Below are positions 29,581 to 40,669 of a DNA stretch of 64,000 nt, one piece after another (positions within the stretch are counted from its first letter, which is position 1; every line of letters starts with the position of its first letter). This DNA is from Haloechinothrix halophila YIM 93223 (GTDB taxonomy: Bacteria; Actinomycetota; Actinomycetes; Mycobacteriales; Pseudonocardiaceae). Below the pieces are notes generated by a model that had not been told where the DNA came from, searched no databases, and saw only the letters and a program-made list of their open reading frames with translations. The stretch is from contig NZ_KI632509.1 in the NCBI RefSeq assembly GCF_000504245.1, positions 4,429,502-4,493,501 of the forward strand, in the 5' to 3' direction. The translations under genes were made by a program, and so were the position numbers.

Positions 29581-30621
29581 CTATACCGTCTGTGCCCGCA
29601 GGGGTGCCCCGATCTGGTGCAAATACCGCAGCACGTGGCCGTAGGAGCGGAACCAGCCACACTGACTGTAGGAAATGCCGTGCTCGGCGCAGAACCGCTG
29701 CACGATTCGCTGAGCGTGCCGCAGGTTGGGCCGGGGCATGGTCGGGAACAGGTGGTGCTCGATCTGGTAGTTCAGCCCACCGAGCGCGAAATCGACAACC
29801 CGGCTCCCGCGCACGTTGCGCGCCGTCAGCACCTGCTTGTGCAGGAAGTCCAGCTTCTGTCCCTCGGGGACCGTAGGCATGCCCTTGTGGTTGGGCGCGA
29901 ATGAGCAGCCCATGTACAGGCCCCACAGCCCCTGGTGCACCACGATGAACAGCACCGCGATCCCCGGAGAGAGAACGAGGAACAGCACCGTCGTGTAGAC
30001 GGCGATGTGCGCCACCATCAGCGCCCCTTCCAGGGCGCGTAGCCGCACCTGGCCACGTAGGATCGCGATCGCGCCACCGACGCGCAGGTTCAGCCCTTCG
30101 AGTAACAGCAGCGGGAAGAACAGCACCGCCTGATACTTCGCGATCCACCGCAGTATGCCGCGCTTGGTGCCCGCCTGGCCGTTGGTGAACGCGAGTGCGG
30201 GAATCTCGATGTCGGGATCAGAACCCTCGTGGTTCGGGTTCGCGTGGTGCTGATTGTGCTGCTTGAGCCAGGAACCGTAGCTGAGCGCGACCAGCCCGCC
30301 ATGCATATAGCCGACGACGTCGTTGAGCTTCTTGCTGCGAAAGATCTGCTTGTGGCCAGCATCGTGGCCGATGAAGGCAAGCTGCGCGAACACGATCGCG
30401 AGGAACGCCGCGATGAACAGCTGCCACCAGGAGTTCCCGATGAAGGCGAAGGCGACCCATGCCCCGGCCAGCATCAGCAGGTTCACGGCGATCCTGGCCG
30501 CGTAGTAGCCGTACCTGCGTTTCAGCAGGCCGGCGGATCGGATGCTGCGGGTCAGCTCGGCGAAGTCGCTCGGTTTACGAGCAGGCGTAACTGTAGGGGT
30601 GGAGGAAGTAATGGGAGTCAC
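29581..30621 (-). CDS. Membrane fatty-acid desaturase
   Basis: 346 residues with the three histidine boxes of the acyl-lipid/acyl-CoA desaturase family: HDAGH (about 86), HNQHH (about 122) and QIEHH (about 288). The QxxHH third box is typical of front-end-type (Delta6-like) enzymes. Hydrophobic segments at about 45-85 and 165-235 flank the di-iron site. It introduces double bonds into membrane fatty acids using O2 and an electron donor; no partner ferredoxin or cytochrome b5 domain is encoded. Position 3' of ilvC, separated by a strong terminator, suggests its own transcript. Confidence 0.93.
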   Translation of the reverse strand: MTPITSSTPTVTPARKPSDFAELTRSIRSAGLLKRRYGYYAARIAVNLLMLAGAWVAFAFIGNSWWQLFIAAFLAIVFAQLAFIGHDAGHKQIFRSKKLNDVVGYMHGGLVALSYGSWLKQHNQHHANPNHEGSDPDIEIPALAFTNGQAGTKRGILRWIAKYQAVLFFPLLLLEGLNLRVGGAIAILRGQVRLRALEGALMVAHIAVYTTVLFLVLSPGIAVLFIVVHQGLWGLYMGCSFAPNHKGMPTVPEGQKLDFLHKQVLTARNVRGSRVVDFALGGLNYQIEHHLFPTMPRPNLRHAQRIVQRFCAEHGISYSQCGWFRSYGHVLRYLHQIGAPLRAQTV

Positions 30622-30694
30622 CTAGATTTCGTGTTGGAACCCCAGACACCGTCCACGATACGCCGATATGCGCTCACAGCGTCAAACATCAGCC

Positions 30695-30730
30695 GAAGGG
30701 CGGCACCCCACCGTGGCGGTGCCGCCCTTC
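30695..30730 (-). terminator. Terminator of the ilvBNC operon
   Basis: GAAGGGCGGCACC and GGTGCCGCCCTTC pair perfectly over 13 bp around a 10-base loop, 25 bases after the ilvC stop. Confidence 0.85.
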
Positions 30731-30755
30731 GCGCGTTCCGTGCTATGTCATCGGA

Positions 30756-31757
<1,002 letters not shown>

Positions 31758-31825
31758 TTACTTCCTTTCCTGCTTCCAAGCATCGGCCGCGGCGGCACCA
31801 GGTGGGCCAGCGCGGCCAGGTCTGA

Positions 31826-32332
31826 CTAGCGGGTCGACGTGGCCGTGATGGACTTCGCGCCCCGACCGACGGCGACCATGCCCGACTGCACCAGCTCCCT
31901 GACCCCGTAGGGCTCGAGCATGCGCAGCAGCGCGTTGATTTTGTCTGCGGTGCCGGTCGCCTCGACGGTCAGTGCCTCTGGCGAGACGTCGACCACCTTC
32001 GCGCGGAACAACTGCACCGTCTCCAGTACCTGACTGCGCACGGTCGCATCGGCGCGCACCTTCACCAGCAGCAGCTCACGCTGCACCGACGTCTGCGGGT
32101 CAAGCTCGACGATCTTGATGACGTTGACGAGCTTGTTGAGCTGCTTGGTCACCTGCTCAAGCGGCAGGTCCTCGACGGCGACGACGATCGTCATCCGCGA
32201 GACTTCGGGGTTCTCGGTCGGGCCGACCGCGAGTGATTCGATGTTGAACCCACGACGCGAGAACAGGCCGGCCACGCGCGCGAGCACACCGGGCTTGTTC
32301 TCGGTCAGCACGCTCAAGGTATGAGTACTCAC
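31826..32332 (-). CDS. ilvN: Acetolactate synthase, regulatory (small) subunit
   Basis: 168 residues. An N-terminal ACT domain (HTLSVLTENKPGVLARVAGL; FSRRGFNIESLAVGPTE) is followed by a second ACT-like domain. The family activates the catalytic IlvB subunit and confers feedback inhibition by valine. GTG start at 32332 with GGGAG upstream, 39 bases after ilvB. The end of the ilvB frame does not overlap. Confidence 0.97.
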   Translation of the reverse strand: MSTHTLSVLTENKPGVLARVAGLFSRRGFNIESLAVGPTENPEVSRMTIVVAVEDLPLEQVTKQLNKLVNVIKIVELDPQTSVQRELLLVKVRADATVRSQVLETVQLFRAKVVDVSPEALTVEATGTADKINALLRMLEPYGVRELVQSGMVAVGRGAKSITATSTR

Positions 32333-32371
32333 GTCATGCTCCCTCGAATAGTATCCGCCGCCAGCATCGCC

Positions 32372-34225
32372 TCAGACCTCGTCGTCCTCGAACAGCGGGC
32401 GGATGCCTCGCGCGGCCATGATCTCGTCGTTGCCGGTTCCCGCGGCGACCATCGGCCACACCTGGGCGTCCTTGCCGACGATGAAGTCGATGACGACCGG
32501 CCGGTCGTTGATGTCCATCGCCTTCTTGATCACGTCGTCGACCTCGTCCTTGGCGTCACACCGCAGCCCGACGCAGCCCATCGACTCAGCGAGCAGCACG
32601 AAGTCGGGGATGCGGTGGGCGTGGGTGCCGAGGTCGGTGCTGGAGTAGCGCTCGGCGTAGAACAAGTTCTGCCACTGGCGCACCATGCCCAGGTTGCCGT
32701 TGTTGATGACCGCGACCTTGATCGGGGCACCCTCGATCGCGCAGGTGGCAAGCTCCTGGTTGGTCATCTGGAAACACCCGTCCCCGTCGATGGCCCACAC
32801 CTGCTTGTCGGGATACGCGAACTTCGCGCCCATGGCCGCGGGCACCGCGAAGCCCATCGTGCCGAGGCCACCGGAGTTGATCCAGGTGCCTGGTTTCTCA
32901 TATCCGATGAACTGGGCCGCCCACATCTGGTGCTGGCCGACGCCAGCGGCGTAAAGCGCATCCGGCCCGACAAGCGAGCCGATCCGCTCGATCACGTACT
33001 GCGGGGCCAGCGAGCCGTCGGTGGGCCAGTCGTAGCCAGCAGGGTAGGTGTCCCGCCACGACTCGATCTGCGTCCACCACGCGTCGTACTTACGCTCGCC
33101 GTCGCGGTCGATCTCGGCCTTCACCGCGGCGATCAGCTCATTGATGATCTCCGCGCAGTCACCGACGATCGGAACGTCAGCCTTACGGTTCTTGGAGATC
33201 TCCGCCGGGTCGATATCGGCGTGCACGACCTGCGCGTCCGGCGCGAACGACGACAACTGGCCGGTCACCCGGTCGTCGAACCGGGCGCCAAGCGCGACAA
33301 GCAGATCCGAGCGCTGCATCGCGGCGACCGCGGCAACCGAACCGTGCATGCCGGGCATACCGAGGTGCTGGGCGTGCGAGTCAGGGAACGCACCGCGCGC
33401 CATCAGCGTCGTCACCACCGGAATGCCGGTCAGCTCGGCCAGCGTCTTGAGCTGCTCCGCTGCCTTCGCCTTGACCACACCGCCACCGACATAGAGCACA
33501 GGGCGACGCGCGGACATCATCAGCCGCGCCGCTTCCCGCACCTGCTTGCCGTGTGGACGCAGCGTCGGCCGGTAACCGGGCAGCTGCATCTCAGGCGGCC
33601 AGACGTACGCGGTCTGCTCTTGCAGGACGTCCTTGGGGATGTCGACGAGAACCGGACCCGGCCTTCCGGTGCTCGCCAAATGGAATGCCTCCGCGATCGC
33701 GGCCGGAATATCAGCCGGATCGGTGACCAAGAAATTGTGCTTCGTGATCGGCATGGTGATGCCGCAAATATCGGCTTCCTGGAATGCGTCAGTACCGATC
33801 AGCGCACGGGTCTGCTGCCCGGTGATCGCCACAACCGGAACGGAATCCATATTGGCGTCAGCCAATGGAGTGACAAGATTCGTCGCGCCCGGCCCCGACG
33901 TCGCCATGCAGACACCGACCTTGCCGGTCGCCTGCGCATATCCCGTCGCCGCGTGACCGGCACCCTGCTCGTGCCGGACGAGCACGTGGCGCACCTTGGT
34001 CGAGTCGAGCAGCGGGTCGTACGCGGGCAGGATCGTGCCGCCGGGAATGCCGAACACGACCTCGACACCGACCGCTTCTAGCGAGCGCACCAGCGACTGC
34101 GCGCCGGTGAGCCGTACGGGAGCACCGGCCGGTGGTGCTGGCTTGGGTCGGGTACCTGGCTTCGCCTCGCGCGCTGCGGGCTCCTGCCCTGCGCGCGAAC
34201 TCGGCCGCGAGGTGGCGCTTGTCAT
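32372..34225 (-). CDS. ilvB: Acetolactate synthase, catalytic (large) subunit
   Basis: 617 residues with an N-terminal 38-residue Ala/Pro-rich extension. The ThDP-binding domain contains [19 protein letters not shown] (55-73), the catalytic Glu in [15 protein letters not shown], and the C-terminal motif [20 protein letters not shown]-binding middle domain present. It forms acetolactate from pyruvate, or acetohydroxybutyrate from pyruvate plus 2-oxobutyrate (which the CimA pathway supplies). Translation starts at ATG 34225 with GAGG upstream. A 15-residue Leu/Val leader peptide and a terminator lie 170-280 bases upstream. Confidence 0.98.
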   Translation of the reverse strand: MTSATSRPSSRAGQEPAAREAKPGTRPKPAPPAGAPVRLTGAQSLVRSLEAVGVEVVFGIPGGTILPAYDPLLDSTKVRHVLVRHEQGAGHAATGYAQATGKVGVCMATSGPGATNLVTPLADANMDSVPVVAITGQQTRALIGTDAFQEADICGITMPITKHNFLVTDPADIPAAIAEAFHLASTGRPGPVLVDIPKDVLQEQTAYVWPPEMQLPGYRPTLRPHGKQVREAARLMMSARRPVLYVGGGVVKAKAAEQLKTLAELTGIPVVTTLMARGAFPDSHAQHLGMPGMHGSVAAVAAMQRSDLLVALGARFDDRVTGQLSSFAPDAQVVHADIDPAEISKNRKADVPIVGDCAEIINELIAAVKAEIDRDGERKYDAWWTQIESWRDTYPAGYDWPTDGSLAPQYVIERIGSLVGPDALYAAGVGQHQMWAAQFIGYEKPGTWINSGGLGTMGFAVPAAMGAKFAYPDKQVWAIDGDGCFQMTNQELATCAIEGAPIKVAVINNGNLGMVRQWQNLFYAERYSSTDLGTHAHRIPDFVLLAESMGCVGLRCDAKDEVDDVIKKAMDINDRPVVIDFIVGKDAQVWPMVAAGTGNDEIMAARGIRPLFEDDEV

Positions 34226-34396
34226 CGGATCTGCCTCGTTGGTCGTGGTTATCGAGTTTGATTATCGCCTATGGTGCCGGGTTCGGACGCTTGGGCCATT
34301 CACCGTTCCCGGTCTCCCTTCATCCCGCGTGACTACCGTCAGCGGGCTGGCGATAGTCAGTCGTAGATCGTCCGAGTCGTGAAACAGCGTCCAACG

Positions 34397-34431
34397 AAAA
34401 AACCCCCGCCGACCGAAAGGTCGCACGAGGG
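34397..34431 (-). terminator. ilvBNC attenuator terminator
   Basis: On the minus strand CCCUCGUGCGACC-UUUC-GGUCGGCGGGGG pairs over about 12 bp with one bulged G and is followed directly by UUUUUU. It lies 29 bases after the stop of the Leu/Val leader peptide and 171 bases before ilvB. Upstream, CGCGTCGACGCG occurs twice (in the leader end and before the stem), allowing alternative pairing. Confidence 0.9.
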
Positions 34432-34460
34432 TCGCGCGTCGACGCAGCCAGCGGCTTCTT

Positions 34461-34508
34461 TCACGCGTCGACGCGCGAAAGAAGTACGAGGCTCGTCAGC
34501 TGTTCCAC
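34461..34508 (-). CDS. ilvB leader peptide (15 aa)
   Basis: GTG opens MEQLTSLVLLSRVDA, ending in TGA before the ilvBNC attenuator. Residues 7-10 (Leu-Val-Leu-Leu) and Val13 are the control codons expected for branched-chain amino acid attenuation. The CTTCTTTC/GAAAGAAG stem with GCGTCGACGC inside it begins at the two Leu codons and spans the stop. The GTG sits 7 bases after the -10 hexamer, so translation is probably leaderless. Actinobacteria are known to use such short leaders before ilv and leu genes. Confidence 0.85.
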   Translation of the reverse strand: MEQLTSLVLLSRVDA

Positions 34509-34515
34509 GCCGCAA

Positions 34516-34545
34516 ACGCTACTGTTCCGCGCGTGCGAGTGTCAA
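34516..34545 (-). promoter_or_regulatory. Promoter of the ilvBNC operon
   Basis: On the minus strand TTGACA (34545-34540) and TAGCGT (34521-34516) are separated by 18 bases. It is the clearest housekeeping-type promoter in the window; the start site should coincide with the GTG of the leader peptide. Confidence 0.8.
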
Positions 34546-34638
34546 CTCTGCGGGATCGAGTTCCCGGATACTGAGAGCACCGCCACGTGGCGGGACCCCG
34601 CGTGACGACGATTTCGCCCGTCACGGCACCATCTACGA

Positions 34639-35109
34639 GTGAGCAGTACCCCGAACAGTGAGTCAGAAGCGGCCGCAGCGGCGCCCAAGCGCGCCATCTT
34701 CCGGATGCCGGGCGTCACGATCTTCGCCGCGTTCTTCGTCATGCTCTGCGCCACGCCGCTGGCATGGTCGGCCCTCTGGCTTACCCCGGTCTACCTGCTT
34801 CCGATCTCCTACATCGTCTGGGTCGTGCGCACGCGAACCGTGGCCGACGCCGACGGGCTCACCGCGCGGACCATCTTCAGCAGCAGGCGACTGGCCTGGT
34901 CGGAGCTGAAGGGACTGACGATCACCTCGCGCGCCGAGGTCCGTGCCGTGCTCACCGACGACTCAGAGGTGCGCCTGCCGACGGTGCGCACCAGGCACCT
35001 GCCCGTGCTCGCCTACGTCAGTGGCGGACGCGTCACTGACCCGACGACGCACGAGGCAACGCCGGAAGAGCCGTCAGAGCAGGATCAGCAGGCACCTTCC
35101 CAGGAGTAA
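34639..35109 (+). CDS. PH-domain membrane protein (CFP-6-like)
   Basis: 156 residues from GTG 34639. Two hydrophobic segments (about 25-43 and 46-65, [20 protein letters not shown] and on) are followed by a small beta-rich PH-like domain ([36 protein letters not shown]). The tail is Glu/Gln/Ser-rich. The same gene type (Rv3004, CFP-6) flanks ilvB in Mycobacterium tuberculosis, supporting orthology. Function unknown. It stops 2 bases before ilvD, so the two are probably coexpressed. Confidence 0.8.
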   Translation: MSSTPNSESEAAAAAPKRAIFRMPGVTIFAAFFVMLCATPLAWSALWLTPVYLLPISYIVWVVRTRTVADADGLTARTIFSSRRLAWSELKGLTITSRAEVRAVLTDDSEVRLPTVRTRHLPVLAYVSGGRVTDPTTHEATPEEPSEQDQQAPSQE

Positions 35110-35111
35110 CG

Positions 35112-36956
35112 ATGCCCGAACTGCGCTCCCGCACCACCACCCACGGCCGCAATGCGGCAGGCGCCCGCGCGCTGTGGCGTGCCACCGGCATGACCGACAG
35201 CGACTTCGGCAAGCCGATCGTGGCCATCGCCAACTCCTACACGCAGTTCGTGCCCGGCCACGTGCACCTGCGCGACCTCGGCGACATCGTGGCCGAAGGC
35301 GTCCGCGAGGCGGGCGGGGTGCCGCGCGAGTTCCACACCATCGCCGTCGACGACGGCATCGCCATGGGCCACTCCGGGATGCTGTACTCGCTGCCGTCGC
35401 GCGAAGTCATCTCCGACGCGGTGGAGTACATGGTCAATGCGCACCAGGCCGATGCGCTGGTGTGCATCTCCAACTGCGACAAGATCACCCCGGGCATGCT
35501 CAACGCGGCGATGCGGCTCAACGTGCCGGTGGTCTTCGTCTCCGGCGGGCCGATGGAGGCGGGCAAGGCGGTCGTCGTGGAGGGTGTCGCACAGGCACCG
35601 ACCGACCTCATCACCGCGATCGCTGCGTCCGCCAGCAGCGCCGTCGACGACGACGGGTTGTCCGAAGTGGAGCGTTCGGCGTGCCCGACGTGCGGCTCCT
35701 GCTCCGGGATGTTCACCGCGAACTCGATGAACTGCCTGACGGAAGCGCTCGGGCTCGCGCTGCCGGGCAACGGCTCGACACTGGCCACCCACGCGCTGCG
35801 CCGGGAGTTGTTCTCCGACGCCGGGCGCACCGTTGTCGACCTGGCGACCCGCTACTACCGCGACGGCGACGAGTCCGTGCTGCCGCGCTCGATCGCGAAC
35901 CGGGCAGCGTTCGAGAACGCGATGGCGCTGGACATGGCGATGGGCGGCTCGACGAATACCGTGCTACACGTCCTCGCCGCCGCCCAGGAGGGCGAGATCG
36001 ACTTCACCATCGACGACATCGACGAGATCGGCAAGCGCGTGCCGTGCTTGAGCAAAGTCGCGCCGAACTCCGACTACCACATGGAGGACGTTCACCGAGC
36101 TGGCGGAATCCCGGCGATCCTCGGTGAGCTGTACCGGGGTGGCCTGCTCAACACGGGGGTGCGCGCGGTGCACGCACCGTCGCTGGAGCAGTGGCTCGGT
36201 GAGTGGGACATCCGGGCGGAGAAGCCGAGTGAGCGGGCAGTGGAGCTGTTCCACGCCGCTCCAGGCGGGGTCCGCACCACGCAGGCGTTCTCCACGGAGA
36301 ACCGCTGGTCCAGCCTGGACACCGACGCAGAGGGCGGTTGCATCCGCGACGTCGCGCACGCCTACACCGCCGACGGCGGGCTCGCCGTGCTGCGCGGCAA
36401 CCTCGCCGAGAACGGCGCCGTGATCAAGTCGGCGGGCATCGACGAGGAGCTATGGCGCTTCCAGGGCCCGGCACGGGTCGTGGAGAGCCAGGAGCAGGCG
36501 GTCTCGGTCATCCTCGGCAAGCAGTTGCAGCCGGGCGAGGTGCTCGTGGTGCGCTACGAAGGCCCGTCAGGCGGGCCTGGCATGCAGGAGATGCTGCACC
36601 CAACCGCGTTCCTCAAAGGCTCAGGGCTGGGCAGGAAGTGCGCGCTGATCACAGACGGCCGGTTCTCCGGTGGCTCGTCGGGCATCTCCGTCGGCCACAT
36701 CTCGCCGGAAGCCGCCGCCGCGGGCACGATCGGGCTCGTCGAGGACGGTGACCAGATCCTCATCGACGTCCGCGAGCGGCTGCTGTCGTTGCTTGTCGAC
36801 GACGACGTCCTCGCCGAGCGCCGCGCGAAGATGGCGGCGTCCGAACACCCGTGGCAGCCGGTGGACCGGAACCGCCCGGTGACCAAGGCGCTGCAGGCCT
36901 ACGCCCGGCTGGCGACCTCCGCCGACACCGGCGCGGTGCGGGACCCGAGCCTGTAG
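35112..36956 (+). CDS. ilvD: Dihydroxy-acid dehydratase
   Basis: 614 residues, normal length. Fe-S and metal ligands are clear: [18 protein letters not shown] (Cys near 122), [19 protein letters not shown] (Cys near 195), and the C-terminal [23 protein letters not shown]. Converts 2,3-dihydroxy-acids to 2-oxo acids in Val/Ile synthesis, using a labile Fe-S cluster. ATG 35112 follows the CFP-6-like gene by 2 bases. It is divergent from ilvBNC. Confidence 0.97.
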   Translation: MPELRSRTTTHGRNAAGARALWRATGMTDSDFGKPIVAIANSYTQFVPGHVHLRDLGDIVAEGVREAGGVPREFHTIAVDDGIAMGHSGMLYSLPSREVISDAVEYMVNAHQADALVCISNCDKITPGMLNAAMRLNVPVVFVSGGPMEAGKAVVVEGVAQAPTDLITAIAASASSAVDDDGLSEVERSACPTCGSCSGMFTANSMNCLTEALGLALPGNGSTLATHALRRELFSDAGRTVVDLATRYYRDGDESVLPRSIANRAAFENAMALDMAMGGSTNTVLHVLAAAQEGEIDFTIDDIDEIGKRVPCLSKVAPNSDYHMEDVHRAGGIPAILGELYRGGLLNTGVRAVHAPSLEQWLGEWDIRAEKPSERAVELFHAAPGGVRTTQAFSTENRWSSLDTDAEGGCIRDVAHAYTADGGLAVLRGNLAENGAVIKSAGIDEELWRFQGPARVVESQEQAVSVILGKQLQPGEVLVVRYEGPSGGPGMQEMLHPTAFLKGSGLGRKCALITDGRFSGGSSGISVGHISPEAAAAGTIGLVEDGDQILIDVRERLLSLLVDDDVLAERRAKMAASEHPWQPVDRNRPVTKALQAYARLATSADTGAVRDPSL

Positions 36957-36980
36957 GGCACGGACACGCTCGCGGCACGG

Positions 36981-37067
36981 AGTTGATCTACTTCCCCTGC
37001 CGTGCGACCACATCACGTCCGGCTTGTCCGGTTCTGGTGGTCGCAGCACAGGGGAAGTAGATCAACT
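36981..37067. repeat. Long inverted repeat (bidirectional terminator-like)
   Basis: AGTTGATCTACTTCCCCTG at 36981 and its perfect reverse complement at 37049 form a 19-bp stem, extended after a 3-base internal loop by TGCGACCA/TGGTCGCA; the loop is 27 bases. It lies between the convergent ilvD and DoxX genes, 25-29 bases from each. Confidence 0.9.
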
Positions 37068-37095
37068 CAGCGGAGCCGCACGCTCAGCGCGCCCC

Positions 37096-37743
37096 TCAGC
37101 GGAACAGCACCAGCACCGCGACCGCCGCGCCCGCGGCGAGCAACACACCGACGATGCCGAACGGAACCGGCTTACGCCGCCACGTCGTCGCGACATCGAC
37201 CGCGATCCTGCCTGGGCCAGTGAACAGCAGCGCCAGCGCTGCGGCACCGGTCATCAGCGGGAAGGCGTAGCCGGGCAGCTGTGCGCCATCGACCTGCACG
37301 AGCGGGAAGTAGCCGATCTCGCGGTGCAGGTACACCGCGGTAGACGTGATCGCGAGGATCGCCGCCGCCGCGAGCGGGCTGAACATACCCAGCACCAGCA
37401 GACCGCCCGCGCCCACCTCGGTCATCCCGAGCAGCCATGCCAGCAACGTCGTCTGACTGGTGAAGCCGTTCGCGGCAAGCCCGTCGGCAACGCCGTCCAT
37501 ACCAGGCCCGCCGAACAGGCCGAACCGGTACAGCCCGTGCAGCAATGCCGTGCCGCCGACCGCGACTCGCAATATCAGCAAGCCGACGTCGAGTCCGGCG
37601 TGCCATCTGGTGACGGGTTCCTGCTCCTCTTCGACCGAGTCGTAGTCGTTGAGAAGATGTGCTGGCTCGTCGCGATGGCGTCGGCCACCCGAACTGGGGG
37701 TTTCGGTGGGTTCCTGACCGTAGAGCTCGTCGTGTGTGCTCAT
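37096..37743 (-). CDS. DoxX-family membrane protein
   Basis: 215 residues. A 45-residue acidic cytoplasmic N-terminus precedes four to five transmembrane helices. The DoxX pattern is seen in GLLILRVAVGGTALLHGLYR, LAWLLGMTEVGAGGLLVLG and FPLMTGAAALALLFTGPGRI. Family members take part in membrane redox or thiol homeostasis, but this one is unassigned. The gene is at the same position in mycobacteria (Rv3005c). ATG 37743 has no clear ribosome site. It is divergent from the lipoprotein gene. Confidence 0.88.
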   Translation of the reverse strand: MSTHDELYGQEPTETPSSGGRRHRDEPAHLLNDYDSVEEEQEPVTRWHAGLDVGLLILRVAVGGTALLHGLYRFGLFGGPGMDGVADGLAANGFTSQTTLLAWLLGMTEVGAGGLLVLGMFSPLAAAAILAITSTAVYLHREIGYFPLVQVDGAQLPGYAFPLMTGAAALALLFTGPGRIAVDVATTWRRKPVPFGIVGVLLAAGAAVAVLVLFR

Positions 37744-37895
37744 GGCCGGTCACACTAGCCAATGACGGGTGCGATTGGACACTCACCGTGGCACTTCGGC
37801 GCGTGTTCTTACCCCAATTGGGTGGCCAACTCGACCAGGGCACCCGGAGTAGCACTCACGGGACATTCACGGCCATCGCCGTACCCTCGGTACCT

Positions 37896-39074
37896 GTGCG
37901 GATCCGACACCGGCCCCTGCGTCGCGGCTACACGGTGCTGGCCGTATCACTCGCGCTGATGCTCAGCGGCTGCGCGGAATTCGACGACACCGCCGCGTCC
38001 GAGACGGCATGGCGCACGCCACCGGAGCTGACCGCGGAACAAGGCCCACAGCCGGAGGGCCGCCGGCCACCGCGGACCGGGCCGGACCCCCAGCAACGCG
38101 ACATCCCACCGCCGGATGGCTGCACCGACCACGATCCCGCGGTGCTCGCCACCTGCCTCGACACCGTCACCGCCGTCGCCGCGATCGCGGGCACCAAGAC
38201 GCCGATGGCGATCGCGGGCGAACGCCGCACCGGCAGGGTGCTGCGGGTAGAGCAGGGTGAGAAGCCGCAGGTGATCGCGAAGCTGAAGGTCTCAGCGGCC
38301 GGGGGCGGCGGGCTGACCGGCCTCGCACTGTCCTCGACCTACAACGAGGATCAGCTCGTCTTCGCCTACATCACCACGGCGAAGGACAACCGGGTCGTGC
38401 GGTTCGGGCCGGGTCAGCGGCCGAGCCCCGTGCTGACCGGAATCCCCAAGGGCCGCAGCGGAAACCGGGGCGTGCTCGCGCCGGACAACAGCGGCGCGCT
38501 GCTGGTCGCCACCGGTGATGCGGGCCGCCCGCAGGCCGCGAGCGACCCGGCGTCGCTGGCGGGCAAGGTGCTGCGCATCGACGGCTCCGGCGACCCGGCG
38601 CCCGGCAACCCGAATGCCAACTCCCGCGTCATCGCCAGTGGCCTGCACTCCCCCGGCGGCGTGTGCACCTCGGCGGACGGCTCCCGCACCTGGGTCACCG
38701 ACCGGGCGGATGACGCCGACGCGCTGTACGAAGTCACGCCAGGCGACGAACTGGGCACCGCCGTGTGGAGCTGGCGTACCAAGCCGGGCGTCGCCGGGTG
38801 CGTCGATGCGGGTCAGGGCGTCACGATCGCGACGTCGATCGCGGGCAACCTGCAGTTCCTGCCGATCGGGCAGCGCGGGTCGGTGACCGGCAAGCCGACC
38901 GTCGCGCTCGACGGCGAGAACGGCTACGGCAGGCTGTCCGGCCTGAGCGTCCTCACCGAGAGCATCGCCGTCGCGGGCACGGTCAACAAGGACGGCGGCA
39001 GCCCGGTGTCCAGCGACGACCGTGTGGTCCTGCTGCCGATCCAGCCGGAAGGCGGAGGCGGCGGCAAGGACTGA
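37896..39074 (+). CDS. Lipoprotein with PQQ-dependent sugar-dehydrogenase-like beta-propeller (LppZ-like)
   Basis: 392 residues from GTG 37896. The signal ends in the lipobox LMLSGC (Cys26). After a Pro-rich linker (about 40-75) the chain has propeller blades of the soluble glucose/sorbosone dehydrogenase type: GGGLTGLALSSTYNEDQLVF, LLVATGDAGRPQAA, VIASGLHSPGGVCTSADGSR. Catalytic His and Arg of known enzymes cannot all be assigned, so activity is open. The position matches Rv3006 (lppZ) in Mycobacterium tuberculosis. An ORF extending further upstream lacks any signal and is rejected. Confidence 0.85.
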   Translation: MRIRHRPLRRGYTVLAVSLALMLSGCAEFDDTAASETAWRTPPELTAEQGPQPEGRRPPRTGPDPQQRDIPPPDGCTDHDPAVLATCLDTVTAVAAIAGTKTPMAIAGERRTGRVLRVEQGEKPQVIAKLKVSAAGGGGLTGLALSSTYNEDQLVFAYITTAKDNRVVRFGPGQRPSPVLTGIPKGRSGNRGVLAPDNSGALLVATGDAGRPQAASDPASLAGKVLRIDGSGDPAPGNPNANSRVIASGLHSPGGVCTSADGSRTWVTDRADDADALYEVTPGDELGTAVWSWRTKPGVAGCVDAGQGVTIATSIAGNLQFLPIGQRGSVTGKPTVALDGENGYGRLSGLSVLTESIAVAGTVNKDGGSPVSSDDRVVLLPIQPEGGGGGKD

Positions 39075-39091
39075 CCACCGCCCGACGTATG

Positions 39092-39140
39092 GATCTTGAT
39101 GCGTTGTGGGCCATATGGATCGCCACAACGCATCAAGATC
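39092..39140. repeat. Inverted repeat, GATCTTGA family
   Basis: GATCTTGATGCGTTGTGG and CCACAACGCATCAAGATC pair perfectly over 18 bp with a 13-base loop, between the convergent lipoprotein and gatB genes. A near-identical element is at 63547. Confidence 0.9.
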
Positions 39141-39166
39141 ACTGCAGACGAGCGAAGGGCACGGCC

Positions 39167-40669
39167 CTACTGGCAGCGCTCCAGCACGAGCTCTCGGACG
39201 CGCTTGGCGTCGGCCTGCCCCTTCGTGGCCTTCATGACCGCGCCGACGATCGCGCCCGCGGCCTGGACCTTGCCGCCGCGGATCTTCTCCACGACGTCCG
39301 GCTGCGTGGCGAGCGCCTCGTCCACGGCTGCCAGCAGCGCCGAGTCGTCCGAGACGACCTCGAGGCCCCGGTCGGCGATGACCTGGTCTGGATCGCCCTC
39401 GCCCGCGAGCACCCCCTGTACGACCTCGCGCGCCAGCTTGTGGGTGAGTGTTCCCTCCCCGATCAGCGCGATCACCCGCGCGACCTGCGCTGGAGTGATG
39501 GGCAGCTCGGGCAGCTCGGTCTCGCGGGTGTTGGCCTGCTGTGTCAGATACTGCACCCACCAGCTGCGGGCCTCCGCGACGGGCGCGCCCGCGTCCACCG
39601 TCATCGCCACCAGATCGGCAGCGCCGGTGTTGAACAGGTCGCGGGTCTCCTCGTCGGTCAGGCCCCACTCCTGCTGGACGCGCTTACGGCGTTCCCACGG
39701 CAGCTCGGGCAGCGTGCCACGCAGTTCCTCGACCCACTCGCGGCTCGGCGCGATCGGCACCAAGTCCGGCTCGGGGAAGTACCGGTAGTCCTCGGAGGTC
39801 TCCTTGGGGCGGCCGGGCGAGGTCGTGCCGTCCGCCTCCTGGAAGTGCCGGGTCTCCTGCGTGATCGAGCCACCAGCGCGCAGCACCGCGGCCTGGCGGG
39901 TCATCTCGTAGCGCACCGCGCGCTCCACACTGCGCAGCGAGTTGACGTTCTTGGTCTCGGTGCGGGTGCCGAACTCCGTCGTGCCCTTCGGCATCAGCGA
40001 CACGTTGGCGTCACAGCGCATCGAGCCCTGGTCCATGCGCACGTCGGACACGCCGAGCGCGAGCATCAACTCACGCAACGCGGTCACGTACGCCCGCGCG
40101 ACCTCGGGAGCCCGGTGACCCATACCCTCGATCGGCTTGGTGACGATCTCGATCAGCGGCACGCCGGCGCGGTTGTAGTCCAGCAGCGAGTGCTCCGCAC
40201 CGTGGATCCGGCCGGTGGCGCCACCGACGTGCAGCGACTTGCCGGTGTCCTCCTCCATGTGCGCGCGCTCAATGCCGACTCGCACGACCTCGCCGTCGTC
40301 CAGCACGACGTCAAGGTGCCCGTCGAAGGCGATCGGCTCGTCGTACTGCGACGTCTGGAAATTCTTCGGCATGTCGGGGTAGAAGTAGTTCTTCCGCGCG
40401 AATCGGCACCACGGCGCGATCTCACAGTTCAACGCCAGCCCCATGCGGATGGCCGACTCCACACCTTTGCCGTTCATCACCGGCAGCGCGCCGGGCAGGC
40501 CAAGGCACGTCGGGCACACGTGGGTGTTGGGCTCGCCGCCGAAGACGTTCGCGCAGCCGCAGAACATCTTGGTGTTGGTGTTCAGCTCGACATGCACCTC
40601 GAGCCCGAGCACGGGGTCAAAGTGTTCGAGGACCTCGTCGAAATCTAGGGTCTCTGCGATAGCAGTCAC
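39167..40669 (-). CDS. gatB: Aspartyl/glutamyl-tRNA amidotransferase subunit B
   Basis: 500 residues. The core has [20 protein letters not shown], the zinc Cys pairs [20 protein letters not shown], and [17 protein letters not shown]. The C-terminal tRNA-binding tail is the YqeY/GatB helical domain. With GatA and GatC it converts Glu-tRNA-Gln (or Asp-tRNA-Asn) to the amide. It starts at the base next to the gatA stop. Confidence 0.97.
   Translation of the reverse strand: MTAIAETLDFDEVLEHFDPVLGLEVHVELNTNTKMFCGCANVFGGEPNTHVCPTCLGLPGALPVMNGKGVESAIRMGLALNCEIAPWCRFARKNYFYPDMPKNFQTSQYDEPIAFDGHLDVVLDDGEVVRVGIERAHMEEDTGKSLHVGGATGRIHGAEHSLLDYNRAGVPLIEIVTKPIEGMGHRAPEVARAYVTALRELMLALGVSDVRMDQGSMRCDANVSLMPKGTTEFGTRTETKNVNSLRSVERAVRYEMTRQAAVLRAGGSITQETRHFQEADGTTSPGRPKETSEDYRYFPEPDLVPIAPSREWVEELRGTLPELPWERRKRVQQEWGLTDEETRDLFNTGAADLVAMTVDAGAPVAEARSWWVQYLTQQANTRETELPELPITPAQVARVIALIGEGTLTHKLAREVVQGVLAGEGDPDQVIADRGLEVVSDDSALLAAVDEALATQPDVVEKIRGGKVQAAGAIVGAVMKATKGQADAKRVRELVLERCQ

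Noticed and set aside
32321-34081. 586-codon plus-strand frame opposite ilvB
   Set aside because: Shadow of ilvB.
34226-34396. T-box or riboswitch before ilvB
   Set aside because: No T-box sequence or conserved riboswitch core is seen; a leader peptide with Leu/Val codons explains the terminator.
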